NCBI RefSeq assembly: GCF_000243735.2
Contig: NZ_AHMP02000003.1
Span: forward strand, 226,001 to 290,000
Length of the DNA stretch: 64,000 nt
Direction: 5' to 3'
Origin: Leptospira kmetyi serovar Malaysia str. Bejo-Iso9
Lineage (GTDB): Bacteria; Spirochaetota; Leptospiria; Leptospirales; Leptospiraceae
Made by a program: the position numbers and the translations under genes
The notes under the pieces: model-generated
The model's input: only the letters and a program-made list of their open reading frames with translations
Database searches by the model: none
What the model was told of the DNA's origin: nothing
Shown: positions 1-12,990 of the stretch, one piece after another
How positions within the stretch are numbered: position 1 is the first letter of the stretch
How the letters are laid out: every line of letters starts with the position of its first letter

Positions 1-8
1 AACCGCAG

Positions 9-2258
<2,250 letters not shown>

Positions 2259-2261
2259 CGT

Positions 2262-3149
2262 TCATTCCGCCTTAAAGCTGTACAGAACCATGGACGAGGT
2301 CAAGGGTCTGTTTCGTTTTTTGAGTTTGCTTTTCCAGTGATAGACGCCGATTCGAATCCACTTCCAGTATTCTTTCCAGGAACGAAAACTTCCCCTGGAC
2401 TTGAGCAGTTTTGCGAAGAGAGAAAAATCGACTCCGGGATAAGTGATATGATTCTTAAAACCGGATCGATCAAGAATTTTTTTCAAATTCGATTCCGAAT
2501 AATAATAAAAATGTCCGGGTAGATAGTAATGATAAGACGGTCCCGCGTCGATCGCTTGCCAACCTTCGAAGTTCGCGGTTTGCAAAAGAAGAAGACCTCC
2601 CGGTTTTAGAATCCGATTCAATTTTTCGAATACTTTCGCCGGTTCGGAAAGATGTTCTATGACTTCGACGAGCGTAACGACGTCGAAAAAATTCTCGGGT
2701 AAATCCGCGTCCAAAAATTCTCCCTGATACACTTTCAATCCTCTGGATCTTGCGACCTCGGAAGAATAGGAAGAAATTTCCACACCCGTAACTCCGAAGC
2801 CCGCCTCTTTCGCGCAGTTTAAAAATCCGCCGAAGGAACATCCTATGTCCAAAAATTCTCCCTTTCGTTTGAATCGGCGTATGTTTCGGATGCGAGCCTT
2901 CCATACGTAACGATCGAACGTTTCCGTTTGTCTCTCGTCCCGATAGGAAAAATCCGCGTTTCCGGAATAGTATTCTTCGGTGTAAAGAGAGGAGGCTTCC
3001 GGTCGCGGATACTGGGTCTGAAGTCCGCAGAAATTACATAAGTATATTGGAATATTATAATTTTTAAATGAAGAATGGTATAAAAATTTCCAGTCTTTCG
3101 CCTGGCAGCAGGGGCAGGTTTCGTCTATAGTTTTGCCAGAAAAATCCAA
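2262..3149 (-). CDS. class I SAM-dependent methyltransferase with N-terminal zinc-ribbon-like segment
   Basis: The protein is about 295 residues if the TTG at 3149 is the start. That codon sits 7 bases after an AAAGGA ribosome binding site and keeps only the conserved region; the open frame continues upstream but there it only mirrors the neighbouring gene. The N-terminus has two Cys pairs (CPCC and CNFC), a ribbon often found before Methyltransf_23-type domains. The SAM site shows as FLDIGCSFGGF followed by VTGVEIS, and the region VVTLVEVIEHL is the usual post-motif-II strand. It overlaps the upstream methyltransferase by 25 bases and is followed 3 bases later by the YihY gene. The substrate cannot be told; small molecules or sugars are more likely than DNA. 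Confidence 0.8.
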   Translation of the reverse strand: MDFSGKTIDETCPCCQAKDWKFLYHSSFKNYNIPIYLCNFCGLQTQYPRPEASSLYTEEYYSGNADFSYRDERQTETFDRYVWKARIRNIRRFKRKGEFLDIGCSFGGFLNCAKEAGFGVTGVEISSYSSEVARSRGLKVYQGEFLDADLPENFFDVVTLVEVIEHLSEPAKVFEKLNRILKPGGLLLLQTANFEGWQAIDAGPSYHYYLPGHFYYYSESNLKKILDRSGFKNHITYPGVDFSLFAKLLKSRGSFRSWKEYWKWIRIGVYHWKSKLKKRNRPLTSSMVLYSFKAE

Positions 3150-3781
3150 TGACAGATCCTTTCTTCCAATTTTCCGAGAGGGGTCCGTTCGGTGTAACCG
3201 AATTCGACTTCGGAGAATTCCTTTAAGTCTTCTTTCAATTCTTCCAACGTATAAAATCGGGAATAGGCTCCCTTTAAATCCTGTGTTTGGATCGTGTTTC
3301 CTTGCGCCTTCAAATGTGTGTCCCCGACCGCGCGCACGGATCCCGCGAGAAACCCGCCTTTTTTGAGGATTCTTTTTTGATCGGAGAGAATCGCTTGGGC
3401 CGCTTCGACGGAGTTGTAGTGGAGAACCCCCCAACTTACGATCACGTCGAAAAAATTCTCGTCGAACGGAAAAGGAGGTTTGTCGCTGAACGACGCTTTG
3501 ACGAAAGGATACGTTTCTTGGATCGTCTTCACCGAGTTTTCGGTGTAATCGGTCGCGTAGGTTTGATAACCGAATTCGTTTAACAAAATGCAGTGTCTTC
3601 CCGAACCCGCTCCGAAGTCCAAGGCTCTACGTTCGTTCGTATTTGGAGATTGTTCGGAGAATACGTTTCCGATCTTGGAAAGCATCCGCACCAGATTCTC
3701 GTCCGGATATCCGAGTCTGGATTTGTTTCTCGTATAATGAACGTTCCAGGCGGATTGAGAGGAAGGTTCAGACGGATTCAA
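3125..3781 (-). CDS. class I SAM-dependent methyltransferase
   Basis: This compact methyltransferase is about 218 residues from a TTG start at 3781. The TTG lies 5 bases after GGAAGG and overlaps the ATP-grasp gene by only 14 bases; an ATG at 3853 would overlap it by 86 bases, so I prefer the TTG. The SAM-binding motif reads LDFGAGSGRHCILL and is followed by YATDYTENSV, which provides the acidic residue for the ribose. The segment FFDVIVSWGVLHY is the typical motif-II/III region of Methyltransf_11/25. It lies between an ATP-grasp ligase and a second methyltransferase with overlapping ends, which suggests one transcript and translational coupling. The substrate is not known. Confidence 0.8.
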   Translation of the reverse strand: MNPSEPSSQSAWNVHYTRNKSRLGYPDENLVRMLSKIGNVFSEQSPNTNERRALDFGAGSGRHCILLNEFGYQTYATDYTENSVKTIQETYPFVKASFSDKPPFPFDENFFDVIVSWGVLHYNSVEAAQAILSDQKRILKKGGFLAGSVRAVGDTHLKAQGNTIQTQDLKGAYSRFYTLEELKEDLKEFSEVEFGYTERTPLGKLEERICHWIFLAKL

Positions 3782-5027
3782 ACGTACCTTCCATTCTTTG
3801 AAGGACCGATTCTTTCCATTGTTCCAAGGTCTGATTGTTTTGTTCGGGTCCAAGGATTCCGACGCTGCGAGCGCGAACTCCGTTTCCTTCGTTCGTTTTT
3901 AAAACCTCTCCGTGTTGTTTCAGCTTACGATCGAAAAGAATTTTTTCCTTTCCGATAGGAACGAACTCGGAGTGATTCGCGAGTTTGGATTTTCCTTCGG
4001 GCGGCGCCGTGAAAAAAATTCCCGCGTATTTTTTGGGAACGGAAGAATAGTTTGCGAACGGTTTGATCGTTTCGCCTACGAGAAGTTTGACTAAGTTTTC
4101 GAAGTAAGACGAGCCGAAGTAATTCGGAATTAGAGTGTCCGCCAAAAATTCTCCGCCGACTTCGGGAACCGCTTCGATGAGATAAATTTCGCCTTCGGGA
4201 TTGATTCTGAATTCAGCGACGAACGGGCAGTCGTTCATCCGGGTTGCGGCGATTAAGGCCCTGCAATTCAGAAGAATTTCTCCGATCAATTCGGAATGTA
4301 AAAAGGGAAGCGTATGAGCGATTTCTAAATAAGGCGCGTATTTCGTAACGTCCTTGTGCGAGATGGACGCGGGGAAAAATTCTCGATTTTGAACCAGACC
4401 GCAAACCGTGATCTCGAAACCGGGAATATATTCCTCGGCGATCCATTCTTCCCGTTCCGCGTTATGCGCGCTTGTCTTTTTTTTCGCGGAAGAAGTTTTG
4501 GGTTTTACGGTTTTCTTTTTGGATTTTAGGAACTGTTCCCATTCTTCCGGATCGTGAAAGGTTCTGATTCCTTCCTTTCCGTTTCCTCGGGACGGTTTAT
4601 ACACGAACGGAAATTGGTTTTTGGCGATCGGGGATTTTGGATCGTAACTTTCGGGCGTGAGGATTCCGACCTTGTTGGCTATTTCTTTGAGTAGATTCTT
4701 ATCCGAACAGATTTCCACACAGTCAAGACTAGCATAACGTAGTTTTAATTTTTCGGCGATATAGGACGCGGTGTAAGTCGCTTTTCCGTAGGAGCGGGTG
4801 CCGACTCCGAGGATTCTTCCTTGAAGAGGGATTTCGGAAACGGTCTTTAGAATTTTACGATATTCTGTTACGGATTCCATGATTCGGAGCGCGGCGATGC
4901 CCAGACCCGGCGCGCGATCGTTTTGATCCACCGCGATCACGGAATAACCCAAATCGATCGCGGCGGAAATCAAAGGAACCTGATTGGTTCCCGCGCCGAT
5001 GGAAAGAAAATATCCCTTTTGTTTCAT
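3768..5027 (-). CDS. ATP-grasp domain ligase
   Basis: This 419-residue protein has the three-part layout of an ATP-grasp carboxylate ligase. It has an N-terminal Rossmann-like pre-ATP domain (FLSIGAGTNQVPL, then VIAVDQND), an ATP-binding lid region (FVYKPSRGNGKEG) and a metal-binding core ending in EFRINPEGEIYLIEAVP. A lysine-rich stretch near residues 167-190 looks like a flexible insertion. The family joins a carboxylate to an amine or thiol through an acyl-phosphate; it resembles the PylC/carbamoyl-phosphate-synthase-like group, but the substrate cannot be inferred. It appears to begin a run with two methyltransferases and the YihY gene, all overlapping or almost touching, so the three enzymes may modify one metabolite or surface group. 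Confidence 0.8.
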   Translation of the reverse strand: MKQKGYFLSIGAGTNQVPLISAAIDLGYSVIAVDQNDRAPGLGIAALRIMESVTEYRKILKTVSEIPLQGRILGVGTRSYGKATYTASYIAEKLKLRYASLDCVEICSDKNLLKEIANKVGILTPESYDPKSPIAKNQFPFVYKPSRGNGKEGIRTFHDPEEWEQFLKSKKKTVKPKTSSAKKKTSAHNAEREEWIAEEYIPGFEITVCGLVQNREFFPASISHKDVTKYAPYLEIAHTLPFLHSELIGEILLNCRALIAATRMNDCPFVAEFRINPEGEIYLIEAVPEVGGEFLADTLIPNYFGSSYFENLVKLLVGETIKPFANYSSVPKKYAGIFFTAPPEGKSKLANHSEFVPIGKEKILFDRKLKQHGEVLKTNEGNGVRARSVGILGPEQNNQTLEQWKESVLQRMEGTFESV

Positions 5028-5072
5028 CCTCCGTAGATTTCTTTTCGGAGGGCCTTGAAAGTCAAAGGATTT

Positions 5073-5534
5073 TTAAGAGGTGATCTGATACGATTCGATC
5101 CATTCCGAGGCACGGGCCGGATCGGTGTAAAAGTGTTCGTTTTCCTTTCCGAATTTTTCCTCGTAAGAATCGATCTTAGTCGCGTCTTGATGAACGTGAA
5201 CCGCCGCCACACAACGAATGCCTCTTCGATTTTGAAAGCTCATCTGTTTGGATTCTTCGAAGAGATCCACGTAACCGACCTTCCATCCGTAATCGGAAAG
5301 GGTCCGGGGAATGATCGTACGAAATCGTTTGTGCGCGTTTAAGTCCGCGGCTTCGAATCCGTGCAGGTTTACGAATATCTTAAACGCTCCGTTGTCCTCT
5401 ATCTTCGCCAAAGAATCCATCAAGGATTTTTCCCAAATCTCGACGTCTTCGGTTTCCACTTTGCCGCCGATTCTCGTGGAAATTAATTTTTGCTCGGGGA
5501 ACCATTCGGTTTTCGTAATTTTTACGGTTTCCAT
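5073..5534 (-). CDS. hypothetical protein, possibly STAS/SpoIIAA-like
   Basis: The predicted product is about 153 residues from the ATG at 5534, which follows an AAAGGAGA ribosome binding site; the longer frame to 5606 only adds a basic leader. No signal peptide or membrane helix is visible. The pattern of an acidic helix (EDVEIWEKSLMDSLAKIED) followed by a hydrophobic strand (FKIFVNLHGFEAADL) recalls SpoIIAA/STAS-like folds, but this is only a resemblance. It lies 45 bases upstream of the ATP-grasp gene on the same strand and could share its transcript. Function unknown. Confidence 0.6.
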   Translation of the reverse strand: METVKITKTEWFPEQKLISTRIGGKVETEDVEIWEKSLMDSLAKIEDNGAFKIFVNLHGFEAADLNAHKRFRTIIPRTLSDYGWKVGYVDLFEESKQMSFQNRRGIRCVAAVHVHQDATKIDSYEEKFGKENEHFYTDPARASEWIESYQITS

Positions 5535-5661
5535 CCGTCTCCTTTTGCGCTCATTGCGCGTGTGAGTTTGACGGAAAACGGATGGACGAAGGTCTTCAAA
5601 AATCAAGATCGGGAAAGAATTTGTTTCTCTCTTTTATAAAGAGGAACCGCGTTTGTGAAAG

Positions 5662-6159
5662 TTACGAAACGCGTTCGTAAAGGATTCGAACGCCGCCGGC
5701 CTTTTCTCCGTTCGGTCTGAGGTTTTGGGAAAAGATGATCAACTTATCGTCTCCGTCTTTTTCCAAACTCGTTCTCCAACCCCAACTCGTTTCCGGAGTT
5801 TCTCCACCGTAGTGTCCCGTAACGGACCATTCTTTCGCGCCGGGAACGCCTTCGGAAAATAAAATTCCGCTTCCCATTCCGAAACTTTCTACCCACGCGG
5901 ATTCGTATCTTCGTTTGTCGATATGATATCCGTAGATCGCGATTCCTTCGAAAGGTTCTCCGCCGTAACTTCCCTTGTATTCGTGGAGAAGAAATCTTCC
6001 ACCTAATATGAGTTTGATGGTTCCCGCAATCGGAGATTCGTCGGTGACCTCTCCCTCTTTGAACATCATCTGGTTGACGCCTTTCCAATTCCCCGTATAG
6101 GATTCGAATTCTTTGTGGACGCCTTCTCGTTTTGAAGTTTCAAACTTTTCTTTACTCAT
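5662..6159 (-). CDS. DUF1579 family protein
   Basis: This is a 165-residue soluble protein with features of DUF1579: an early tryptophan in the TGNWKG motif, a central GGRFLLHEYKG strand, and the FEGIAIYGYH repeat-like strands expected of a small beta-barrel. DUF1579 proteins are often annotated only as 'heme-binding/lipocalin-like' in databases; the true ligand is not established. There is no signal peptide, so it is probably cytoplasmic. It is flanked by genes on the same strand with gaps of 127 and 88 bases, so it may be transcribed alone. Confidence 0.75.
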   Translation of the reverse strand: MSKEKFETSKREGVHKEFESYTGNWKGVNQMMFKEGEVTDESPIAGTIKLILGGRFLLHEYKGSYGGEPFEGIAIYGYHIDKRRYESAWVESFGMGSGILFSEGVPGAKEWSVTGHYGGETPETSWGWRTSLEKDGDDKLIIFSQNLRPNGEKAGGVRILYERVS

Positions 6160-6247
6160 GGCGAAAGAGTGGGACCGATTTCGGGAAAACGGTCAAGAAG
6201 AATTGAGCGAAAAATTTCCGGATATTTGCCCGAAAGAGTCTTAGGAT

Positions 6248-6919
6248 TTATTTCACTTCGAATTCCACCGTGACGCGGGCCTGGATCTTCCGTTCTCCCA
6301 CGGAGATCGGGGAAGAATCTTCGACTCTGCCTTTCATCTGATACACTACCGTCGGGTTTACGGAAGAATCGGATTCTACGATCTTGACGGCGCCGACTTC
6401 TTTTTTGCCGAGGGAATTTGCGAGAATCAAAGCCTTCTCCCTTGCGTCCTGATAAGCGGCGACTAACGCTTCTTGTTCCTGTTTGGTTGTCGAGTCCGAT
6501 TTGAATTCGATTCCGCTGACGTTGTTGACTCCCAGCTTTTGAATTTCCAAAAGCAGATCCTTATAGAGTTTGAGGTTTCTCAACTTCAAAAGAATTCCGG
6601 AAGATGCGAGATACGGTCTTTGTTTTCCTTCCTCCAAATATTGTCTTTGCAACGTGTAATCGGTGGTATAAATGTCCTTGGAGGCGATCTTAAATTCTTT
6701 GGAAAGAGTTTGGATCACGTTAGCCGCTCTTTGAAGGTTTTTTTCCTGCGCGGTTTTCGCTTCCTTGTCTTCGACCTCGACGGCGAAACTCATTTGTAAG
6801 TAATCGGTTTCCACAAGCGCGATTCCGCTTCCGGAAACGGTTATGGTTTGTTTGGATTCTGAAAAAATTCCCAGCACGGGAAAGAAAAGAAGTAGGGTTG
6901 CTATTTTGGTTCGGATCAT
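6248..6919 (-). CDS. SIMPL domain-containing periplasmic protein
   Basis: The product is about 223 residues from the ATG at 6919; the frame extends to a TTG at 6958, but that would begin inside the groEL terminator. Residues 1-20 are a signal peptide (RTKIATLLLFFPVLGIFSE). The rest matches the SIMPL family (DUF541): TITVSGSGIALVETDYLQM at the start, a central Q/K-rich helix pair with DIYTTDYTLQRQY, and a C-terminal strand ending in RVTVEFEVK. The family includes YggE of E. coli and the SIMPL/IRAK1BP1 protein; the bacterial members are periplasmic or surface proteins of poorly defined role, linked to oxidative stress. Confidence 0.8.
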   Translation of the reverse strand: MIRTKIATLLLFFPVLGIFSESKQTITVSGSGIALVETDYLQMSFAVEVEDKEAKTAQEKNLQRAANVIQTLSKEFKIASKDIYTTDYTLQRQYLEEGKQRPYLASSGILLKLRNLKLYKDLLLEIQKLGVNNVSGIEFKSDSTTKQEQEALVAAYQDAREKALILANSLGKKEVGAVKIVESDSSVNPTVVYQMKGRVEDSSPISVGERKIQARVTVEFEVK

Positions 6920-6952
6920 GGGAGAAAGGTTTTCCGCGATCCGCGCGTTTGA

Positions 6953-6991
6953 AAACAAAAAAAGGCGGAAGAGGAGAACCTCTACCGCCTT
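6953..6991 (-). terminator. intrinsic terminator of groES-groEL
   Basis: On the minus strand, 32 bases after the groEL stop, a strong hairpin (AAGGCGG and AGAGG arms pairing with CCTCT and CCGCCTT, each broken by one unpaired base, around a 4-base loop) is followed by a run of seven T. This is a textbook intrinsic terminator for the chaperonin operon. Confidence 0.85.
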
Positions 6992-7022
6992 CTTCGATTT
7001 GAAAAAGAATCGGAAGAATGAA

Positions 7023-8663
<1,641 letters not shown>

Positions 8664-8674
8664 TCACTCCCAAA

Positions 8675-8978
<304 letters not shown>

Positions 8979-8991
8979 GCAATAATGTGAT

Positions 8992-9018
8992 TTAGCACTT
9001 TGTGAGGAAGAGTGCTTG
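8992..9018 (-). promoter_or_regulatory. CIRCE operator 1 (HrcA site) in the groES leader
   Basis: TTAGCACTT-N9-GAGTGCTTG matches the CIRCE consensus TTAGCACTC-N9-GAGTGCTAA at 15 of 18 positions with the exact 9-base spacer. It lies just after the predicted transcription start, in the groES 5' untranslated region. Confidence 0.85.
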
Positions 9019-9029
9019 TATAGTTTTTC

Positions 9030-9058
9030 ATTAGAAAAATTCGGTTCCAAAGCGTCAA
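9030..9058 (-). promoter_or_regulatory. groS: sigma70-type promoter of groES-groEL
   Basis: Read on the minus strand, TTGACG (9053-9058) and TCTAAT (9030-9035) are separated by 17 bases, an excellent fit to -35/-10 elements. The -35 hexamer overlaps the upstream CIRCE and the start of transcription would be close to the downstream CIRCE. Confidence 0.7.
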
Positions 9059-9082
9059 GCACTTTGCTGGCGAGAGTGCTAA
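9056..9082 (-). promoter_or_regulatory. CIRCE operator 2 (HrcA site) overlapping the groES -35 box
   Basis: CAAGCACTT-N9-GAGTGCTAA keeps the 9-base spacer and one perfect half site. Its left end shares bases 9056-9058 with the -35 hexamer, so HrcA bound here would block RNA polymerase directly. Confidence 0.8.
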
Positions 9083-9173
9083 AATCCAAGCCTCAGAAAA
9101 AACGGAAAACGGAAGAATTTTCAAAACCGATCGTATTCGAACGCGTCTAAGAAAAATTCGTCCCTAGGAAAAC

Positions 9174-10709
9174 ATGTTTTCGAAAGAAAATCTCATTCGA
9201 GTCAAAGACCTCAATCAAAAGCCGATTCTCGAGGAAAAACCGTATCTTCTCTACTGGATGTCCATGGCGAGAAGGCTCGCCTGGAATCATTCTTTGGATT
9301 ATGCGATTCATCTTTCTAAAAAATACAAAAAAGAACTTCTGATCTACGAACCCGTAAAGATGGATTATCCCTGGAGTTCTCCGAGGTTTCACAAGTTCAT
9401 CTTGGAAGGAATGGCTTCCAATGCGAAGGAAGCGAAAAAGCTCGGGCTGATCTACCGCGCCTTTGTCGAAACGCCGGACAATCCGATTTCGGAAGTTTTG
9501 GGAAAAATCGCGTCGAACGCATCGTTGATCGTTACGGACGATTATCCGGCCTATATCATTCCCGAAATGTTGGAACGCGTATCGGAAATCGTAGAATGTA
9601 AACTTCTCGCGGTCGATTCCAATTCCATCATACCGCTTTCGCTTTACGGAGAATTCGCGTCCGCGGCGAGAATCTTAAGACCGAGAGTTCATAAACTTTT
9701 TCCCGAGGCTTGGAAGTTCAGATCCTCTTCAAAACCCGAAAAGCCGCATCGGGAAAAGGAGAATTCCTGGCTTCTGGAGAATCCGAATTCTCCCTTGAAA
9801 AAAATTTCCTGGTTCGACGGGAATCCGGATTCGATCGATCCTATATGCAAAAAATGTAATTTTATTTTTTCGGATGTTCTTCCCGTCGAGGGAAAGATCG
9901 GAGGAAGGGAAGAGGGTCTCAAACTTCTCGGAAATTTTTTGAAACGCGGGCTTGCGGGTTACGCGGAACTGAGAAGCCAACCGAAATCTCCAAAGGATTC
10001 GTATTCTTCCCTTTTATCTCCGTATTTGCATTTCGGTCATATTTCTCAAGAAGAAGTCGTAAGCGCGGTTTTGGATTGGGAATTGGAGGAACCTTGGAAT
10101 CCGGGTGTGATCGTTCCCGAAAACAAAAACAGAAAGGAAGGTTATTTCCATCCGAACGATAACGTGAATTCTTTTTTGGACGAGCTCGTCACTTGGAGGG
10201 ACGTGGGATTTTTGATGTTTTGGAAGAATCCTTCGTTTCGCAAGGATTTGCGGATTCTTCCGGATTGGATTCAAAAGAATTTGGATTTTCACGGAAGAGA
10301 TTCTCGTCCGTATCTTTACACAAAGGATCAACTGGAGAATGCGGTGACGCATGACGCGGTTTGGAACGCGGCTCAAAAGGAACTCGTTTTGACCGGTTCC
10401 ATGCACAATTATTTAAGAATGCTCTGGGGAAAAAAAGTGATCGAGTGGAGCGCCGATTACGAAACCGCGTTTGAAATTCTCGAGGACTTCAACAACAAAT
10501 ACGCATACGACGGAAGAGATCCGAATTCGTATACGGGAATTTTATGGTGTTTCGGTTTGTTTGATCGGCCTTGGTTTCCGGAGCGCGCAGTATTCGGAAA
10601 CATCCGTTATATGTCTTCGGATTCCACGAAGAAAAAATTCAAACTGCAATCCTACTTTGATTATATAAAATCCTTGGAGGAACCGAACCTCGGATCGATT
10701 CAGAAATAA
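9174..10709 (+). CDS. phr: class II deoxyribodipyrimidine (CPD) photolyase
   Basis: This 511-residue protein is a class II photolyase, a FAD enzyme that uses light to split cyclobutane pyrimidine dimers. The N-terminal domain has MSMARRLAWNHSLDYAI, typical of the class II antenna domain. The FAD domain shows YLHFGHIS, FLDELVTWRD, THDAVWNAAQKELV, GSMHNYLRMLWGKKV and YAYDGRDPNSYTGI, the conserved class II run with the GRDPNSY loop. A short Cys-containing patch (CKKCNF near residue 228) lies between the domains. An AGGA site precedes the ATG. It is divergent from groES and separated by 208 bases that hold the groES control region. Confidence 0.9.
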   Translation: MFSKENLIRVKDLNQKPILEEKPYLLYWMSMARRLAWNHSLDYAIHLSKKYKKELLIYEPVKMDYPWSSPRFHKFILEGMASNAKEAKKLGLIYRAFVETPDNPISEVLGKIASNASLIVTDDYPAYIIPEMLERVSEIVECKLLAVDSNSIIPLSLYGEFASAARILRPRVHKLFPEAWKFRSSSKPEKPHREKENSWLLENPNSPLKKISWFDGNPDSIDPICKKCNFIFSDVLPVEGKIGGREEGLKLLGNFLKRGLAGYAELRSQPKSPKDSYSSLLSPYLHFGHISQEEVVSAVLDWELEEPWNPGVIVPENKNRKEGYFHPNDNVNSFLDELVTWRDVGFLMFWKNPSFRKDLRILPDWIQKNLDFHGRDSRPYLYTKDQLENAVTHDAVWNAAQKELVLTGSMHNYLRMLWGKKVIEWSADYETAFEILEDFNNKYAYDGRDPNSYTGILWCFGLFDRPWFPERAVFGNIRYMSSDSTKKKFKLQSYFDYIKSLEEPNLGSIQK

Positions 10710-10833
10710 AACGAAAGAATCATCTTATAGTATGATTGCTTGTTTCCCTCCACAAATTCACATTCAAGATCGATAATTCTTTTAAGACGTCGCCGAACGT
10801 TTTTTAACCTCGGGCCGTTTCAAGGAAATATCT

Positions 10834-12558
10834 ATGTCCCCCTTTACGGCCGAAGAACTGAAAAGTCGATTTCAACTTCCCGAGGACGCGATCAAAGGGC
10901 TTCTTACCGAGACGTTCTTCGATTCTAAGATTGCCGGTCGTCTGCGTCTGGGCGGAGAAAGTCTTTGTCCGATTCAACTTACCTTTTTAAACGAAACGAA
11001 AGATCGCGAAAAATTAAGGAAGGAACCGAAACAGAAACACAGAGGAAGATATGTTTGCGAGGCCTTGAGTTTGGCCGATTGCGATTACAACGATGAAGGA
11101 ATTTTCGACGGACAAATTTTTGTATGGATTCCTTCGCTTCGATCTTTTGCAAGTTGGGACGCCGAGCACGAACAATCGTTTCTTTTTCCCGGAATCGGTT
11201 GGGCGGAAATTTCCAAAGATCCGGTTCGATATTTATGTTCTCAATGGCAACCGATCGAAGAAGGAAAAAATATTTGGGACTTGTTTGAGTTGTGGAACGA
11301 GTTCCCTTATGTGATCTACGCGAACGAATTTTTTGGGGAAAGATTGCCGCATATAAAAAAGAATTTCGAATCCGCTCGTTATGGGGAAGTTGTTCGATTG
11401 AGCGCGGAGACTTTGCGCGACGCCGAACGTCCGTTACTCGATTCCTATTCCGTGATTTGCGGAAAGATAGAATGTCTGTCTTATAAAAGTGTGAGCGGGT
11501 TTTTGTTAAACGAAGTGGAATCCTTTCTCGTCGATTTTGAAACTCTGATCTCCATCGCCAAACAAGGCGATACGCAGGAACAAGTCTCCGCAAATCATCC
11601 GAATTGGTATTTGGAACACGCGCGGCAAATTTTTTCGGTCGTTTCCTCTTCTTCGAAAGAAGGAAACTTTGAATTGTTGAAGGTTTTGATTTCCGGTTTG
11701 ATCCGAAGAAACAACGAAGAATCGTTTCACTGGATCGAATCTTTTTGTACTTCGTATCCTTCGAGGTTAAAGGATCTTTTGAAGATTCTTCATTCTTCCC
11801 TGGAACTTGAAAATAAAGGCAACGAAGAAGGTGAGGGAGACAACAAAGGAAACGGAGATACGAGAGCCAACCGCTACAAAGCGGGTGAAGAAGATCACAA
11901 TTTCAATTCTCAGGTTCGATCCAAAATCGTTTCGATCGAAGAAAGATTGGAAGCGTTAGTCGACTTTCAACACACGATCGAACGTATGAAGACCGCGATC
12001 GCATCCGATGACTTTCATCGTTTTCATCTTGAATTTCAAAAGATCCACAAAGCAGGTTACGCGTTGGATACTTATAAAAGTAATATTCTCGCGGTGATGA
12101 ACGACGCGCTTCTCGCCTTGTTGAAAAAAAGAGAAATCGAATCGGGCAGGGCGTTGATTCACGTTTATTCCGAACGATTGGATCTGCTCAAACCTTCTTG
12201 GGGTTACCTGGATCGCAAAGCCTACGAGGAATTATTCGCGAACGCTCTTTGTTTGATTCATTCGGACGATGAGATCAATCGTGAATTTTTAAAACTTCTC
12301 GAGAAAAAATTTCTTCCGATTGTTCGAGAGAACGGGGCCGTTCGGATTCTGGCCGAACGATTGGCTCGAAATCTCGCGTGTATCTATACAACGATGCATA
12401 ACTTTGAATCCGCTTATTTTTTTCTCAAACTCGCGATGGAAAGAGGCGCGAAAAAAGAAGACATCCTAAACGAAACCGATTTTGATCCGCTTCGAAGGGA
12501 AGAACGGTTCGTTGCCTTGTTCCAAAAATATTACCGAGAGAGTCCTAATCGAGGTTAG
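10834..12558 (+). CDS. hypothetical protein with helical, TPR-like C-terminus
   Basis: This 574-residue protein is not recognised as a named family. An AAGGAAAT ribosome binding site supports the ATG at 10834. The N-terminal ~170 residues are mixed alpha/beta and rich in aromatic residues (e.g. FVWIPSLRSFASWDAEHEQ). Residues ~180-330 are helical. A low-complexity acidic/Gly/Asn linker (near 328-350) precedes a helical C-terminus whose end, NLACIYTTMHNFESAYFFL followed by A-E-R-G and DFDPLRREERF, looks like tetratricopeptide repeats. There is no signal peptide or membrane helix. It stands alone on the + strand; function unknown. Confidence 0.7.
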   Translation: MSPFTAEELKSRFQLPEDAIKGLLTETFFDSKIAGRLRLGGESLCPIQLTFLNETKDREKLRKEPKQKHRGRYVCEALSLADCDYNDEGIFDGQIFVWIPSLRSFASWDAEHEQSFLFPGIGWAEISKDPVRYLCSQWQPIEEGKNIWDLFELWNEFPYVIYANEFFGERLPHIKKNFESARYGEVVRLSAETLRDAERPLLDSYSVICGKIECLSYKSVSGFLLNEVESFLVDFETLISIAKQGDTQEQVSANHPNWYLEHARQIFSVVSSSSKEGNFELLKVLISGLIRRNNEESFHWIESFCTSYPSRLKDLLKILHSSLELENKGNEEGEGDNKGNGDTRANRYKAGEEDHNFNSQVRSKIVSIEERLEALVDFQHTIERMKTAIASDDFHRFHLEFQKIHKAGYALDTYKSNILAVMNDALLALLKKREIESGRALIHVYSERLDLLKPSWGYLDRKAYEELFANALCLIHSDDEINREFLKLLEKKFLPIVRENGAVRILAERLARNLACIYTTMHNFESAYFFLKLAMERGAKKEDILNETDFDPLRREERFVALFQKYYRESPNRG

Positions 12559-12639
12559 ACGTCTCTGTGCACTCGATTCAAATGGCTTGATTTTTAAAAC
12601 AGGAATCGGTAAAATCGGAGAAAAAGAGGATGAACGATT

Positions 12640-12984
12640 ATGACTACCGACGCCGCTCCCAAAACATATACGACTTTTAAGGAATTCTGGCCCTTCTATC
12701 TGGGCGAACATTCTCATCCGGTAAACCGCGCGCTTCACTTCGTGGGCACTTCGATTGCGATCGGTTGGATTTTGACCGCGATCGTAAATCTCAATCCGTT
12801 TTATATTTTAGCGGCTTTGTTTTCCGGTTATTTCTTCGCTTGGATCGGTCATTTCTTCGTGGAGAAAAATCGCCCCGCGACTTTCACTTATCCCTTTAAA
12901 TCCTTTATGGGGGATTGGTTGATGTATTTTTATATCCTCACCGGACAAATCAGTAAGGAACTGGAAAAGATCGGTAAGAAGTGA
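12640..12984 (+). CDS. DUF962 / Mpo1-like membrane protein
   Basis: This 114-residue protein belongs to DUF962 (YGL010w/Mpo1-like). It has the conserved EHSHPVNRALHFVGTS segment, a hydrophobic hairpin, and the second His motif AWIGHFFVEKNRPATF. In yeast, Mpo1 is an iron-dependent dioxygenase of the ER that shortens 2-hydroxy fatty acids; the conserved histidines here are compatible with that chemistry, but the bacterial members are not characterised to my knowledge. Three or four membrane helices are visible. The stop codon lies 6 bases before copy 1 of the dispersed repeat. Confidence 0.8.
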   Translation: MTTDAAPKTYTTFKEFWPFYLGEHSHPVNRALHFVGTSIAIGWILTAIVNLNPFYILAALFSGYFFAWIGHFFVEKNRPATFTYPFKSFMGDWLMYFYILTGQISKELEKIGKK

Positions 12985-12990
12985 GGTCTT

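Noticed and set aside
5024..5212. Reverse-strand frame of 62 residues beginning near 5212
   Set aside because: It lies on top of the 5073-5534 gene in another frame, and its composition is basic shadow sequence with no ribosome binding site.
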